From Aquabacterium humicola (GTDB lineage Bacteria; Pseudomonadota; Gammaproteobacteria; Burkholderiales; Burkholderiaceae_C): a stretch of 64,000 bases of DNA. Shown piece by piece: positions 16,631-25,367 of the stretch. The stretch spans positions 248,001 through 312,000 of the forward strand of contig NZ_JARGNB010000003.1 in assembly GCF_030167915.1 (NCBI RefSeq). The letters run 5' to 3'. The notes beneath the pieces were generated by a model. That model did not search any database, was not told the origin of the DNA, and was given only the letters and a program-made list of their open reading frames with translations. A program made the translations under genes and the position numbers. Position 1 is the first letter of the stretch, and every line of letters begins with the position of its first letter.

Positions 16631-17116
16631 ATGAGAGCCGCGTGCCTCGCCGCCACGGTGGCGCTCGCTGTGCTGGCCGCCGCCGGCGCCGCGCGGGCCG
16701 TCGACGTGACCGACCGCCTGCGCGGCGCGCCGATCGCCGAGACCACCACGCCGCCGCCGATCACCAGCCCCGACAACAGCGACGTGCGCCGCCAGCGCGC
16801 CTACGCGATGCAGCCGCCGGTGGTGCCGCACAAGATCGAGGGCTACCAGCTCGACCGCAATGCCAACCGCTGCATGTTCTGCCACTCGCGCGCCCGCACG
16901 CAGGAAAGCCAGGCGCCGATGATCAGCGTCACCCACTTCCAGGACCGCAACGGCAACTTCCTGGCCGAGCTGTCGCCGCGGCGCTACTTCTGCCTGCAGT
17001 GCCACGTCACGCAGGCCGAGCTGAAGCCGCTGGTGAACAACCGATTCGTCGACGTCGACACGCTGCTCTATGCGCCGCCTGCGTCCGCACCCGCGGCCGC
17101 TGCGAAGAAGCGTTAG
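16631..17116 (+). CDS. napB: NapB diheme electron-transfer subunit
   Basis: A 161-residue exported cytochrome: signal peptide ATVALAVLAAAGAARA, then heme sites CMFCH and CLQCH. The lead-in NSDVRRQRAYAMQPPVVPHKI is typical of NapB. It forms the soluble complex with NapA and passes electrons from NapC. Its GAGGA ribosome site is formed right after the napA stop, and napC begins 3 bases after its own stop. Confidence 0.95.
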   Translation: MRAACLAATVALAVLAAAGAARAVDVTDRLRGAPIAETTTPPPITSPDNSDVRRQRAYAMQPPVVPHKIEGYQLDRNANRCMFCHSRARTQESQAPMISVTHFQDRNGNFLAELSPRRYFCLQCHVTQAELKPLVNNRFVDVDTLLYAPPASAPAAAAKKR

Positions 17117-17119
17117 CTC

Positions 17120-17713
17120 ATGTTGCCGCGCCTGCGCAGCTTCGTCCGCCGCTACTGGACCGTGCTGTGGCGGCCGAGCCGCTACTACAGCCTGGGCTTC
17201 CTGACGATCGTCGCCTTTGTCTGCGGCGTGATCTTCTGGGGCGGCTTCAACACCGCGCTGGAGGCTGCCAACACCGAGCCCTTCTGCATCGGTTGCCACG
17301 AGATGCGCGACAACGTCTACGCCGAGCTGCAGGGCACGATCCACTTCACCAACCGCAGCGGCGTGCGCGCGAAGTGCGCCGACTGCCACGTGCCGCACAA
17401 CTGGACCGACAAGATCGCGCGCAAGATGCAGGCGAGCAAGGAGGTCTGGGGCAAGGTCTTCGGCACCATCTCGACGCCGGAGAAGTTCGCCGACATGCGG
17501 CTGCAGCTGGCGTCCCACGAGTGGGAGCGCATGAAGGCCAACAACTCGCTCGAGTGCCGCAACTGCCACCAGTTCGAGTCGATGGACTTCACGCGCCAGA
17601 GCAAACGCGCCGTCGACGCGCACTCGACCTTGCTCGCCAGGGGCGAGAAGACCTGCATCGACTGCCACAAGGGCATCGCGCACCGGCTGCCGGACATGTC
17701 GGGGGTGCGCTGA
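17120..17713 (+). CDS. napC: NapC/NirT tetraheme quinol dehydrogenase
   Basis: A 197-residue membrane-anchored cytochrome. One N-terminal helix ([20 protein letters not shown]) is followed by four c-type heme motifs: CIGCH, CADCH, CRNCH and CIDCH. NapC oxidises quinol in the inner membrane and reduces NapB. No napG or napH is present, so NapC is the only quinol route to the reductase here. It ends the respiratory operon. Confidence 0.95.
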   Translation: MLPRLRSFVRRYWTVLWRPSRYYSLGFLTIVAFVCGVIFWGGFNTALEAANTEPFCIGCHEMRDNVYAELQGTIHFTNRSGVRAKCADCHVPHNWTDKIARKMQASKEVWGKVFGTISTPEKFADMRLQLASHEWERMKANNSLECRNCHQFESMDFTRQSKRAVDAHSTLLARGEKTCIDCHKGIAHRLPDMSGVR

Positions 17714-17767
17714 GCAAGAGGCTGAAGCGCGCGGCGGATTGACCCCGCGGCAGCGGGCCGCGCCGGG

Positions 17768-19054
17768 ATGGGGACAATCGCGGGTCCGCCCGCCATCGAA
17801 CCGCCCGTGCCGCCCTCCGCCCGTCGCCGTGCCTCGTTTCCTGCATCCCGCCTGATCGCGGCGGCCGCCTGCCTGGGCCTGCTGCACGGTTGCGGCGGCG
17901 GCGAGACGGCGGCGCCAGTGCCCGAACGTATTGCGCTGGCCGCCCCGACGGCCGCCACCACGGCCGCCACCGCGCCCACCACCGCGCCCGCCGTCAGCGG
18001 TCCCGGCGAGCTGAAGTCGGCGACGCCGATCCGCACCGTCGGCGTCGCGGCGATGTCGGCGGTGCTCGAGACCGTGCCGGCGCTCGGCGTGCTGGCGCGC
18101 TACCCGGTGACCACCTACCGCCTGACCTACGTGACGAAGGATGGGCAGGGTCAGGACGTGCTCGCCTCGGCACTGGCGGCCGTGCCGGTGAAACCGGCGG
18201 GCCGGCCCAGCCCGGTGATGTCGTGGCAGCACGGCACGCTGTTCCGCGATGCCGAGGCGCCCAGCAATACCGCCGACGAGACCGAGGCCGCCGTGCTGCT
18301 CGCGTCGCAGGGCTACATCGTGCTGGCCGCCGACTACGTGGGCTACGGCGCATCAAAGGGCCATCCGCACCCCTACCTGCAGGCGGCGCCGACCGCGGCG
18401 GCGGTGGTCGACCTGCTGACCGCCGCGAAGACCTGGCGCCAGTCGGCCGGCGTGGCCGACAACGGCCAGCTCTTCATGGCCGGCTACAGCGAGGGCGGTT
18501 ATGCCACCGTGGCCGCGCTGCGCGCCATGGAAGCCGAAGGCAGCCCGCACCTGGCCAACCTGGTCGGCGTCGCCCCGGGGGCCGGGCCCTACAGCGTCAC
18601 CGCGACGCTGGACGGCGCGCTGGCGTTGGTGCGCACGCGCAGCGAGCTGCTGCGCTGGGTGGCCTGGCCCGGCGTGCTGAAGAACCTCAGCACCACGACC
18701 CGCACGCTGCTGCGCGAAGCGCTGGTGCGCGAGATCCTGCCGGACGACGCGGACGTCACGCTCGACGCGTCCTTCATCGACCTGTACCTCGCCGACGACA
18801 CGGCAGCGCTCGACGCCTCGAGCAACGTGCATGACTGGCGCCCGCGCTTCCCGGTGCTGATGCACCACGGCCGCGACGACCTGACGGTGGCCTACAGCGT
18901 GTCCGCGCGCACGCTCGCGACGATGCGCGCCCGCGGCTCGACCAGCGTCAGCCTGACCGACTGCGCGGCCCGGCCGGCCGGGCACCTCGACTGCGTGGTG
19001 CCGTACTTCTCCTTCATGCTCGGCCGCGCGGCAGGCGCGGCGCGGGACCTTTGA
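17768..19054 (+). CDS. secretory-lipase-like alpha/beta hydrolase lipoprotein
   Basis: Up to 428 residues. A lipobox-like LLHGC near residue 42 suggests an acylated Cys. The hydrolase has the nucleophile elbow GYSEGGY (S241), an acid in HHGRDDLTV and a late His in AGHLDC. It resembles the secretory lipase (LIP) family that cleaves acyl esters. The ATG at 17768 gives a long N-terminus before the signal helix; GTG at about 17810 would suit a lipoprotein better. It is a separate unit after napC. Confidence 0.8.
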   Translation: MGTIAGPPAIEPPVPPSARRRASFPASRLIAAAACLGLLHGCGGGETAAPVPERIALAAPTAATTAATAPTTAPAVSGPGELKSATPIRTVGVAAMSAVLETVPALGVLARYPVTTYRLTYVTKDGQGQDVLASALAAVPVKPAGRPSPVMSWQHGTLFRDAEAPSNTADETEAAVLLASQGYIVLAADYVGYGASKGHPHPYLQAAPTAAAVVDLLTAAKTWRQSAGVADNGQLFMAGYSEGGYATVAALRAMEAEGSPHLANLVGVAPGAGPYSVTATLDGALALVRTRSELLRWVAWPGVLKNLSTTTRTLLREALVREILPDDADVTLDASFIDLYLADDTAALDASSNVHDWRPRFPVLMHHGRDDLTVAYSVSARTLATMRARGSTSVSLTDCAARPAGHLDCVVPYFSFMLGRAAGAARDL

Positions 19055-19086
19055 GCACACGCGCCCCCGATGGCGACCGATCACCG

Positions 19087-20211
19087 ATGAGCACCCCACC
19101 GCACCTCTTCACGCCCTGGCAGCTGGGCGCGCTGCAGCTGCCCAACCGCATCACCATCGCGCCGATGTGCCAGTACTCGGCGGTGGACGGTAACGCGACC
19201 GACTGGCACCTGATCCACCTCGGCCACCTGGCGCTGTCCGGCGCCGCGCTGCTGACGCTGGAAGCGACGGCGGTGTCGCCCGAAGGCCGCATCAGCGCGC
19301 AGGACCTCGGGCTCTACTCCGACGACAACGAAGCGGCGCTGGCCCGCGTGCTGGCGGCGGTGCGGGCGTACTCACCGATGAAGCTCGCGGTGCAGCTGGC
19401 GCACGCCGGCCGCAAGGGCTCGAGCCGCGCCCCGTGGGAAGGCGGCAGCCAGGTGCGGCCGGACGAGCCGGGCGGCTGGTCGACCGTCGCGCCCTCCGCG
19501 GTGCCGCACGCCGCGGACGAACGGCCGCCGGTCGCCCTCGACCGGCGCGGCCTGGACCAGGTGCGCGAGGACTTCGCCGCCGCCGCACGCCGGGCCGCGC
19601 GGCTCGGCTTCGACGGCATCGAGGTGCACGCCGCGCATGGCTACCTGCTGCACCAGTTCCTGTCGCCGCTGGCGAACCATCGTGACGATGACTACGGCGG
19701 CAGCCTCGAGAACCGCATGCGCTTCCCGATCGAGGTCTTCGACGCCGTGCGCGATAACTTTCCATCGGAGCGTCCTGTGTGGATGCGCATCTCAGCGACC
19801 GACTGGGTGCCCGACGGCTGGGACATCGAGGGCACCGTCGCCCTGTCGAAGGCGCTCGCGGCACGCGGCTGCGCGGCGATCCACGTCACCACCGGCGGCG
19901 TGTCGCCGCAGCAGGCGATCAAGCTCGGCCCCGGCTACCAGGTGCCGTATGCGCAGCGGGTGAAGGCCGAGGTCGGGCTGCCGACGATCGCGGTCGGGCT
20001 GATCACCGAGGCGGCGCAGGCCGAAGCCATCATCGCCAACGGCGAGGCGGACGCCGTGTCGCTCGCGCGCGCGATGCTGTACGACCCGCGCTGGCCGTGG
20101 CACGCGGCGGCGACGCTCGGCGCCAGCGTATCGGCGCCGAAGCAGTACTGGCGTTCGCAGCCCCGCGAGTTCAAGAACCTGTTCGACGGCCTGCAGTTCG
20201 GGCAGCGTTGA
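19087..20211 (+). CDS. NADH:flavin oxidoreductase, Old Yellow Enzyme family (YqjM-like)
   Basis: A 374-residue FMN TIM-barrel enzyme. It shows the YqjM/xenobiotic-reductase signatures MCQYSAVDG, QLAHAGRKGS, EVHAAHGYLLHQFLSPLAN and NHRDDDYGGSLENR. Such enzymes reduce activated C=C bonds of enals, enones or nitro compounds with NAD(P)H. The start at 19087 gives the canonical MSTPPHLFTPWQL beginning; an earlier TTG would add only a polar stub. It converges on the cupin gene. Confidence 0.93.
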   Translation: MSTPPHLFTPWQLGALQLPNRITIAPMCQYSAVDGNATDWHLIHLGHLALSGAALLTLEATAVSPEGRISAQDLGLYSDDNEAALARVLAAVRAYSPMKLAVQLAHAGRKGSSRAPWEGGSQVRPDEPGGWSTVAPSAVPHAADERPPVALDRRGLDQVREDFAAAARRAARLGFDGIEVHAAHGYLLHQFLSPLANHRDDDYGGSLENRMRFPIEVFDAVRDNFPSERPVWMRISATDWVPDGWDIEGTVALSKALAARGCAAIHVTTGGVSPQQAIKLGPGYQVPYAQRVKAEVGLPTIAVGLITEAAQAEAIIANGEADAVSLARAMLYDPRWPWHAAATLGASVSAPKQYWRSQPREFKNLFDGLQFGQR

Positions 20212-20223
20212 GGCGATGCCGGG

Positions 20224-20754
20224 TCAGCGGATGAACTGGTCGACGTAGCCCTCGCCCAGCCCGACGGCGCGGTAGTGGCTCCGGCACCGGTCGATGCGCG
20301 TGAACACATCGTCGTAGCCGGTACAACGGCCGTCGGGATCGCAATAGATCATCGCGCCGTTGACCTGGAACAGCGTGATCATCTCGTCGACATGGGGGTC
20401 GACCACCAGGGTATGCGTCTCGCCGGGTGCCTCGTAGACATAGCCGCCCTGGCGCGCCACCCAATCGTGCTCGAGGTAGCGCCACTCGCCCTTCAGCACG
20501 AAGCCGTGCACCGGCTGCGGATGGCGGTGCCGGGACAGCACACCCGCACGCCGCACCCGCAGCAGGTTCATCCAGTAGCCGCGCGAGGCCGACAGGCACA
20601 GCGGGCGGAACCACACGTTGTCGTCGACCGGCACCCAGATGCGCTCGTCCTGGGGGATGACGTCGGGCACCAGCAGCTCGGGGGGCGACTCCTTGGGCAT
20701 CGGCAGCCGGTAGGGCTGCCACTTCTCGTCGGGGGTCGGTGCGGGCAGGTTCAT
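20224..20754 (-). CDS. cupin, 2,4'-dihydroxyacetophenone dioxygenase family
   Basis: A 176-residue single-domain cupin. Metal-binding motif 1 is RHRHPQPVHG with the following Glu, and the later His is in PGETHTLVVD. Sequence type and length match 2,4'-dihydroxyacetophenone dioxygenase-like proteins, iron enzymes that cleave an aromatic ketone side chain; here the substrate is unknown. The ATG at 20754 sits 5 bases after GGAG, better than GTG at 20760. It is the last gene of the catabolic run from 28303. Confidence 0.8.
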   Translation of the reverse strand: MNLPAPTPDEKWQPYRLPMPKESPPELLVPDVIPQDERIWVPVDDNVWFRPLCLSASRGYWMNLLRVRRAGVLSRHRHPQPVHGFVLKGEWRYLEHDWVARQGGYVYEAPGETHTLVVDPHVDEMITLFQVNGAMIYCDPDGRCTGYDDVFTRIDRCRSHYRAVGLGEGYVDQFIR

Positions 20755-20773
20755 GGGCACTCCGTGACAGGGC

Positions 20774-21508
20774 TCAGGTGATCAGGTAACCGCCGTCGAC
20801 CGGCAACACCACGCCGGTGACGAAACGCGCCGCGTCGCTGGCGAGAAACAGCACCGGGCCCGCGATGTCTTCGGGCGTGCCCCAGCGGCCCATCGGCGTG
20901 CGCGCGAGGATCGGGGCCGAGCGGGCCGGGTCGTCCTGCAGCGCCTGCGTCAGCGGCGTCGCGATCCATCCTGGCGCCACGGCATTGACACGAATGCCTT
21001 CGGCCGCATAGGCGATGGCCAGGCTCTTCGTCAGCTGCGCGATGCCGCCCTTGCTGGCGCTGTAGCCCGGCACCAGGCCGCCGCCGAAGAAGCTCAGCAT
21101 CGACGCGGTGTTGACGATGCAGCCGCGGCGCTTCGACAGCAGCGGCCGCGCCGCGCTGCAGCAGCGCATCGTGCCGACGAGGTTGATGTCGACCACGTCC
21201 GCGAACACGGCCGGATCGTGTTCCGCCCCGCGCCGGATCACACCGGCGCAGTTGACCAGCACGTCCAGCGCGGCCAGGCCGCCGACCAGCGCGTCGACGG
21301 CGTCGCCGTCGCGCACGTCCAGCACGGCCCGGGAGGCGCCCACCAGCGTGGCATCCGCTGCGGCCGCGTCAACTTCACCGCTGGTCGCGCCGGTCACGAT
21401 CACCCCGTCGCCGGCGGCCAGGAACGCGGCGCCGATGGCCGCGCCGATGCCGCTGGTGCCGCCGACGACGAGGACGTGCCGCCGAGCCGTGGTGGTGTGT
21501 GCGCTCAT
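20774..21508 (-). CDS. short-chain dehydrogenase/reductase
   Basis: A 244-residue classical SDR: cofactor motif GGTSGIG, NCAGVI, catalytic Ser in NTASML, YSASKGG, and the C-terminal PVDGGYLIT typical of sugar/acid dehydrogenases. It probably oxidises a hydroxyl of the imported hydroxy- or sugar acid. The ATG overlaps the end of the royal-jelly-type protein gene by 4 bases. Confidence 0.88.
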   Translation of the reverse strand: MSAHTTTARRHVLVVGGTSGIGAAIGAAFLAAGDGVIVTGATSGEVDAAAADATLVGASRAVLDVRDGDAVDALVGGLAALDVLVNCAGVIRRGAEHDPAVFADVVDINLVGTMRCCSAARPLLSKRRGCIVNTASMLSFFGGGLVPGYSASKGGIAQLTKSLAIAYAAEGIRVNAVAPGWIATPLTQALQDDPARSAPILARTPMGRWGTPEDIAGPVLFLASDAARFVTGVVLPVDGGYLIT

Positions 21509-22722
21509 TTGGCGTGATAGGGACGGGCGCCGAGCGGCAGCCGATAGATGCGGAAGTTGGGCACCTTCGGCCGGTCGAAATCCATGTCGCCGTCGACCCA
21601 CAGGTGCAGATGGTTGCTGACGAGGTACAGCGCTCCGCCGGGGCCCCAGGCCAGCGTATCGGGCCAGGAGATCTCGTCGCTCGAAGCCAGCATGGTGATG
21701 GTTCCCGTCTTCGCGTCGCGTTTCATGATGCCGTTCTTGCCGAGCGCCGTCATGTAGAGGTTGTTCGCACGGTCCGCGGTCATGCCATCGGTGTTCGACG
21801 GCAGCGTCGCCACCACCTGAACCGCCTGCTTCACCTGCTCCTCGGTCTTCGAGAAGTCGCGGATCAGCGTGGTGGGCAGCGCCAGCAGGCGTTGGCCCGT
21901 CAGGTTGGTCCAGTACAGCGTCTTCTTGTCGCCCGACAGCGCGATGCCGTCCGCGCCGGTGCGCATCGGGTTGGGCTTGCCCTCCTTGGGCTTGAGCACG
22001 TCGCGGCCGTGGATCTGGAAGGCGAAGGCCTCGTCGTTGACCCACTCCGGGGCGGACAGCACGCGCCGCGCCTTGTTCGACTTGATGTCGTAGACCAGCA
22101 GGCCGCCCTTCAGCGGGTCGCAGAAGATGCCGGAGTCGCTGATGTAGACGACGCCCGCATCGTTGTCGACCGCCACGTCGTTCAGGAACGAACACTTCTT
22201 GTCGCTGTCGGCGTCGCTGAACTCGTAGCGGGCGACCTCCCGCCCCGTCTTCAGGTCCCAGCCGATCAGCTTCTCGTCCCCGGGGCCCGAGGGCGCGCCG
22301 GCGACGTGGCCCTGGTCGAGGATCCACATGACGTCATGGCGATCGATCTCGAAGCCCAGCACCGCCTTCAGGCCCTTCGGGTTGGCGATGTCGTTCATCG
22401 CCCGGCTGGGGAAGGGCTGCAGCTTCCACTCGGTGCCGCGCTTGACGAGCTTGGACAGCGTGGCCGGCACTTCCTTGCCGCCCCAGCGGGCGGTGCTGAC
22501 GTAGATGTTGCCGCGGCTGTCGACCTTGGCCCCCTGCATCAGCACCTTCTTCCAGACCTGCTGGTCCTCGTAGGCCTTCTCGGCCGCCGCATCGCCGAGG
22601 TCGTAGGACAGGCGGTTCCACTCCGCGACGACCTCGAGCTTCGGCGCGGCGGCGACGGCAAGGGGAAGGAGGGCGGCGGCGGACAGCGCGGCCAGCGCCC
22701 AGCGAGCGATGCGATGCGTCAT
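21505..22722 (-). CDS. major royal jelly/yellow-family beta-propeller protein
   Basis: A 405-residue exported protein (signal peptide ALAALSAAALLPLAVAAAP). Its body resembles the MRJP/yellow family, related in fold to SMP-30 lactonases: GLKAVLGFEIDRHDVMWILDQG, FLNDVAVDNDAGVVYISDSG and SNTDGMTADRANNLYMTALG. In this cluster a lactonase-like or binding role in the periplasm is the best guess. It is translationally coupled to the SDR downstream and lies 15 bases after the PfkB kinase gene. Confidence 0.8.
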   Translation of the reverse strand: MTHRIARWALAALSAAALLPLAVAAAPKLEVVAEWNRLSYDLGDAAAEKAYEDQQVWKKVLMQGAKVDSRGNIYVSTARWGGKEVPATLSKLVKRGTEWKLQPFPSRAMNDIANPKGLKAVLGFEIDRHDVMWILDQGHVAGAPSGPGDEKLIGWDLKTGREVARYEFSDADSDKKCSFLNDVAVDNDAGVVYISDSGIFCDPLKGGLLVYDIKSNKARRVLSAPEWVNDEAFAFQIHGRDVLKPKEGKPNPMRTGADGIALSGDKKTLYWTNLTGQRLLALPTTLIRDFSKTEEQVKQAVQVVATLPSNTDGMTADRANNLYMTALGKNGIMKRDAKTGTITMLASSDEISWPDTLAWGPGGALYLVSNHLHLWVDGDMDFDRPKVPNFRIYRLPLGARPYHAK

Positions 22723-22737
22723 TCATTTCTCCGTGGT

Positions 22738-23685
22738 TCAGTGCGCCGGGGCGGCGAGCGCTACGCGCACGCGTTCGGCAGGGGGGATCGGCGCCACCGC
22801 GCCGTAACCTTCGGTGGACAGGGCGGCCGCGGCGGCCGCATAGCGGCCGGCCTGCTCGAGTTCGTCGCCGGCCACCAATCGCGCGACGAAGGTGCCGCCG
22901 AAGGTGTCGCCCGCGCCGGTGGCATCGACCGGGCGGCACGGGTGGGCCGGGATGCGGATGCGCCGGGCCGCATCGGCGACGATGGCCCCGCGCTCGCCGA
23001 GCTTCAGCGCCACGATGCGTGCGCCGCGCGCCAGGCAATGGTCGACCAGGGCGTCCGGGTCGTGCAGGCCGGTGATCGCGGTGATGTCCTCGAGGCTCGG
23101 CAGGCAGATGTCGCAGCGTGCGATCACGTCGTTCATCACGGCGCGGGCGCGGTCGATCGACCACAGCTTCAGCCGCAGGTTGGTGTCGAAGCTGACCTGC
23201 ACGCCGGCCGACCGGGCTTCGTCGATCGCGGCATACGCGGCATCGCAGGCGCCTGTCGAGATGGCCAGCGAGATGCCCGACAGGTGCAGCACGCGGGCGC
23301 TGCGCACCCGTTCGCGCGGCAGCGTGGCCGGCGTCATGCGGCTGGCCGCCGAGCCCTGGCGGAAGAACGTGAAGTGGTGGCCGCGCTCGTCGTGCGAAAC
23401 GAAGTAGATCGCGGTGTACGCGGCCGCGTCGGTCGCCACCGACCGGTGGTCGACGCCCTCGCGGTCCCAGAGGTCCCGCAGCAGGCGGCCGTAGGGGTCG
23501 TCGCCTAGCGCGCTGACGTAGGCCACCCGCGCACCCTGGCGGGCCGCGGCGATCGCGAAGTTCGACGTGTCGCCGCCGAAGCCCTGCAGGTACATCCGTC
23601 CCCCGGCGTCGCGCGTCTGGTTGAACTCGACCATCGGCTCGCCCAGCGCCACGATGTCGACGATGTCGACCATGCCGTGCACCAT
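22738..23685 (-). CDS. PfkB-family carbohydrate kinase (2-keto-3-deoxygluconate kinase-like)
   Basis: A 315-residue ribokinase-family protein. Substrate-side motif GGDTSNFAIAAARQG comes near the start, and the anion hole/catalytic signature DATGAGDTFGGTFVARL near residue 255. The order of motifs and ALGEPMVEFNQ suggest a 2-keto-3-deoxygluconate kinase or close relative that phosphorylates a keto-sugar acid. The ATG lies 2 bases after the stop of the RraA-like gene. A start 12 bases downstream at 23673 is also possible. Confidence 0.87.
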   Translation of the reverse strand: MVHGMVDIVDIVALGEPMVEFNQTRDAGGRMYLQGFGGDTSNFAIAAARQGARVAYVSALGDDPYGRLLRDLWDREGVDHRSVATDAAAYTAIYFVSHDERGHHFTFFRQGSAASRMTPATLPRERVRSARVLHLSGISLAISTGACDAAYAAIDEARSAGVQVSFDTNLRLKLWSIDRARAVMNDVIARCDICLPSLEDITAITGLHDPDALVDHCLARGARIVALKLGERGAIVADAARRIRIPAHPCRPVDATGAGDTFGGTFVARLVAGDELEQAGRYAAAAAALSTEGYGAVAPIPPAERVRVALAAPAH

Positions 23686-23687
23686 CG

Positions 23688-24335
23688 TCAGATGCGGCCG
23701 TACTTCGCGAGGCCCTTGCGCAGCGCCTTCTCCGCGATGATGAGCTTGGCCTGTTCGAGCTCGCGTGCATCGATCTCCTGCGCGACGCGCAGCACCTCGG
23801 CGGCCTGGGCCTTCGGCACGATCACGACGCCGTCGACATCGCCGACGATGATGTCGCCCGGATGCACCATCACGCCGCCCACGCGCACCGGCACCTGCGA
23901 GGCCACCGTGCGGTAGCGGCCGAGGGTGGTGCCGGGGCTGACGTCGCGCGCATACACCGGAAAGCCGTAGTCGCGGCGGATCTCGGTCAGGTCGCGCACC
24001 GCGCCGTCGAGCACCGCGCCGGCGTGGCCGTTGGCGACGGCGCCGGCCGTCATCAGCCCGCCCCACACCGCGACGTCGGTTTCGCCGCCCTCGATCGAGA
24101 TCACGATCACGCTGCCGGGCGCGGCCTCGTCGATCAGGTCCAGCGCGTGCTGCGGCGGCACGAACTCGTCGGTGGCGGCCTCCAGCACGGTGACGGCGGG
24201 TCCGCAGATGCGCTTGTCGTTGATGCGCGGCTTGATGCAGCTGTCAAGGTAGCCGCGGCGGCCGCAGACCTTGTCGACGGCGTCGGCGACCGACGCGACG
24301 GCCACGAGGCCGAAGGATTCGATCAGTTCATGCAT
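23688..24335 (-). CDS. RraA-like protein (HMG/CHA aldolase family)
   Basis: A 215-residue RraA-fold protein. Seen are GRRGYLDSCIKPRI, the conserved GGLMTAGAVANGHAGAVLDG with the nearby RDL, and PGDIIVGDVDGVVIVPK. Members include 4-hydroxy-4-methyl-2-oxoglutarate/4-carboxy-4-hydroxy-2-oxoadipate aldolases and the RNase E inhibitor RraA. Its position in a catabolic operon favours an aldolase or decarboxylase acting on an oxo acid. Confidence 0.87.
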   Translation of the reverse strand: MHELIESFGLVAVASVADAVDKVCGRRGYLDSCIKPRINDKRICGPAVTVLEAATDEFVPPQHALDLIDEAAPGSVIVISIEGGETDVAVWGGLMTAGAVANGHAGAVLDGAVRDLTEIRRDYGFPVYARDVSPGTTLGRYRTVASQVPVRVGGVMVHPGDIIVGDVDGVVIVPKAQAAEVLRVAQEIDARELEQAKLIIAEKALRKGLAKYGRI

Positions 24336-24372
24336 GTCGTGATTCCCGGATGTCGTTCGAAGAAGAAGGCGT

Positions 24373-25359
24373 TCACCAGCGGTTGACCCAGTGGCGGGGT
24401 GTCTCGTGGCGCAGCACGCGCACGGCCTCCTCGGCCGCCTTGCGCTGCAGCTCGCGCATCGACTCTTCGCTGTACCAGCCCACGTGGTTGGTGACGACCA
24501 CGTTGTCCAGCGTGAACAGCGGGTGCGTGCGGTCGGGCGGTTCGGGGTCGAACACGTCCAGGCCGGCGCCGAGCAGCCGGCGCGCGGCCAGCGCGTCGTA
24601 CAGCGCGTCCAGGTCGACCAACCCGCCGCGCGCGGTGTTCACGAGGATGGCGGTGGGCCGCATCAGCGCGAGCCGGCGCGCATCGATCAGGTGATGCGTG
24701 TGCGTCGTCAGCGGTGCGTGCAGCGAGACCAGGTCGGCCTCGCTGCAGACCTCGTCCACGCTGGCAGCCTGCACGCCGGGCGGCAGCGTGGCATGCGGGT
24801 CGTGCACCAGCACGCGGGCGAAGCCGAAGCCGGCCAGCTTCTCGTGCGTCATGCGCGCGATGCGGCCGTAGCCCACCAGCCCGAGCGTGCGGCCGCGCAG
24901 CCGGTGCATCGGCAGCAGCACGCCGGTGGACCAGCGGCCGGCGCGCACCTCGCCGTCATGCAGGCGCACGCGGCGCGCCACCGCCAGCGCCAGCGCCACG
25001 GCCTGCGTGCTGACCTCGTCGATGCCGTAGTCGGGTACGTTGGCCACCATGATCCGGCGTTCGCACGCCGCCCCCAAGTCGATGTTGTCGACCCCGATGC
25101 CGTAGCGAACGATCGCGCGGCAGCGGTCCATCGCCTCGATCACCCGCCGCGGCAGCGGCGACTCGCGCACCAGCACCACATCGGCGCCACGCACCGCCTG
25201 CTCGGCTTGCGCCGCGTCGCCGCGGCAGGGCCGCAGCTCGAACGCGGCGTTGGCGGCTTCGAGCAGCGCCGTCTCCTGGTCGTAGGCGGCGTAGCCGTCG
25301 TCCAGCGCCACGACGCGGGCGCGCCTGCCGGCCGCGGACACGCGCGAATCGGAGTGCAT
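24373..25359 (-). CDS. D-2-hydroxyacid dehydrogenase (CtBP-like)
   Basis: A 328-residue NAD-dependent dehydrogenase. The cofactor site is GLVGYGRIARM. Catalytic Arg, Glu and His are in NTARGGLVD, FDPEPPDRTHP and TNHVGWYSEES; the last is characteristic of the CtBP branch. It interconverts a D-2-hydroxy acid and a 2-oxo acid. The ATG at 25359 is preferred to longer starts. It begins 8 bases after the stop of the TRAP receptor gene, tying it to acid uptake. Confidence 0.9.
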   Translation of the reverse strand: MHSDSRVSAAGRRARVVALDDGYAAYDQETALLEAANAAFELRPCRGDAAQAEQAVRGADVVLVRESPLPRRVIEAMDRCRAIVRYGIGVDNIDLGAACERRIMVANVPDYGIDEVSTQAVALALAVARRVRLHDGEVRAGRWSTGVLLPMHRLRGRTLGLVGYGRIARMTHEKLAGFGFARVLVHDPHATLPPGVQAASVDEVCSEADLVSLHAPLTTHTHHLIDARRLALMRPTAILVNTARGGLVDLDALYDALAARRLLGAGLDVFDPEPPDRTHPLFTLDNVVVTNHVGWYSEESMRELQRKAAEEAVRVLRHETPRHWVNRW

Positions 25360-25367
25360 GGCCAGGC

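Noticed and set aside
14092-16776. An open frame of almost 900 codons on the minus strand, opposite napA
   Set aside because: It mirrors the codon pattern of a clearly real molybdoenzyme gene on the plus strand. High third-position GC keeps antisense frames open, and the predicted protein has a His/Arg/Val-rich shadow composition.
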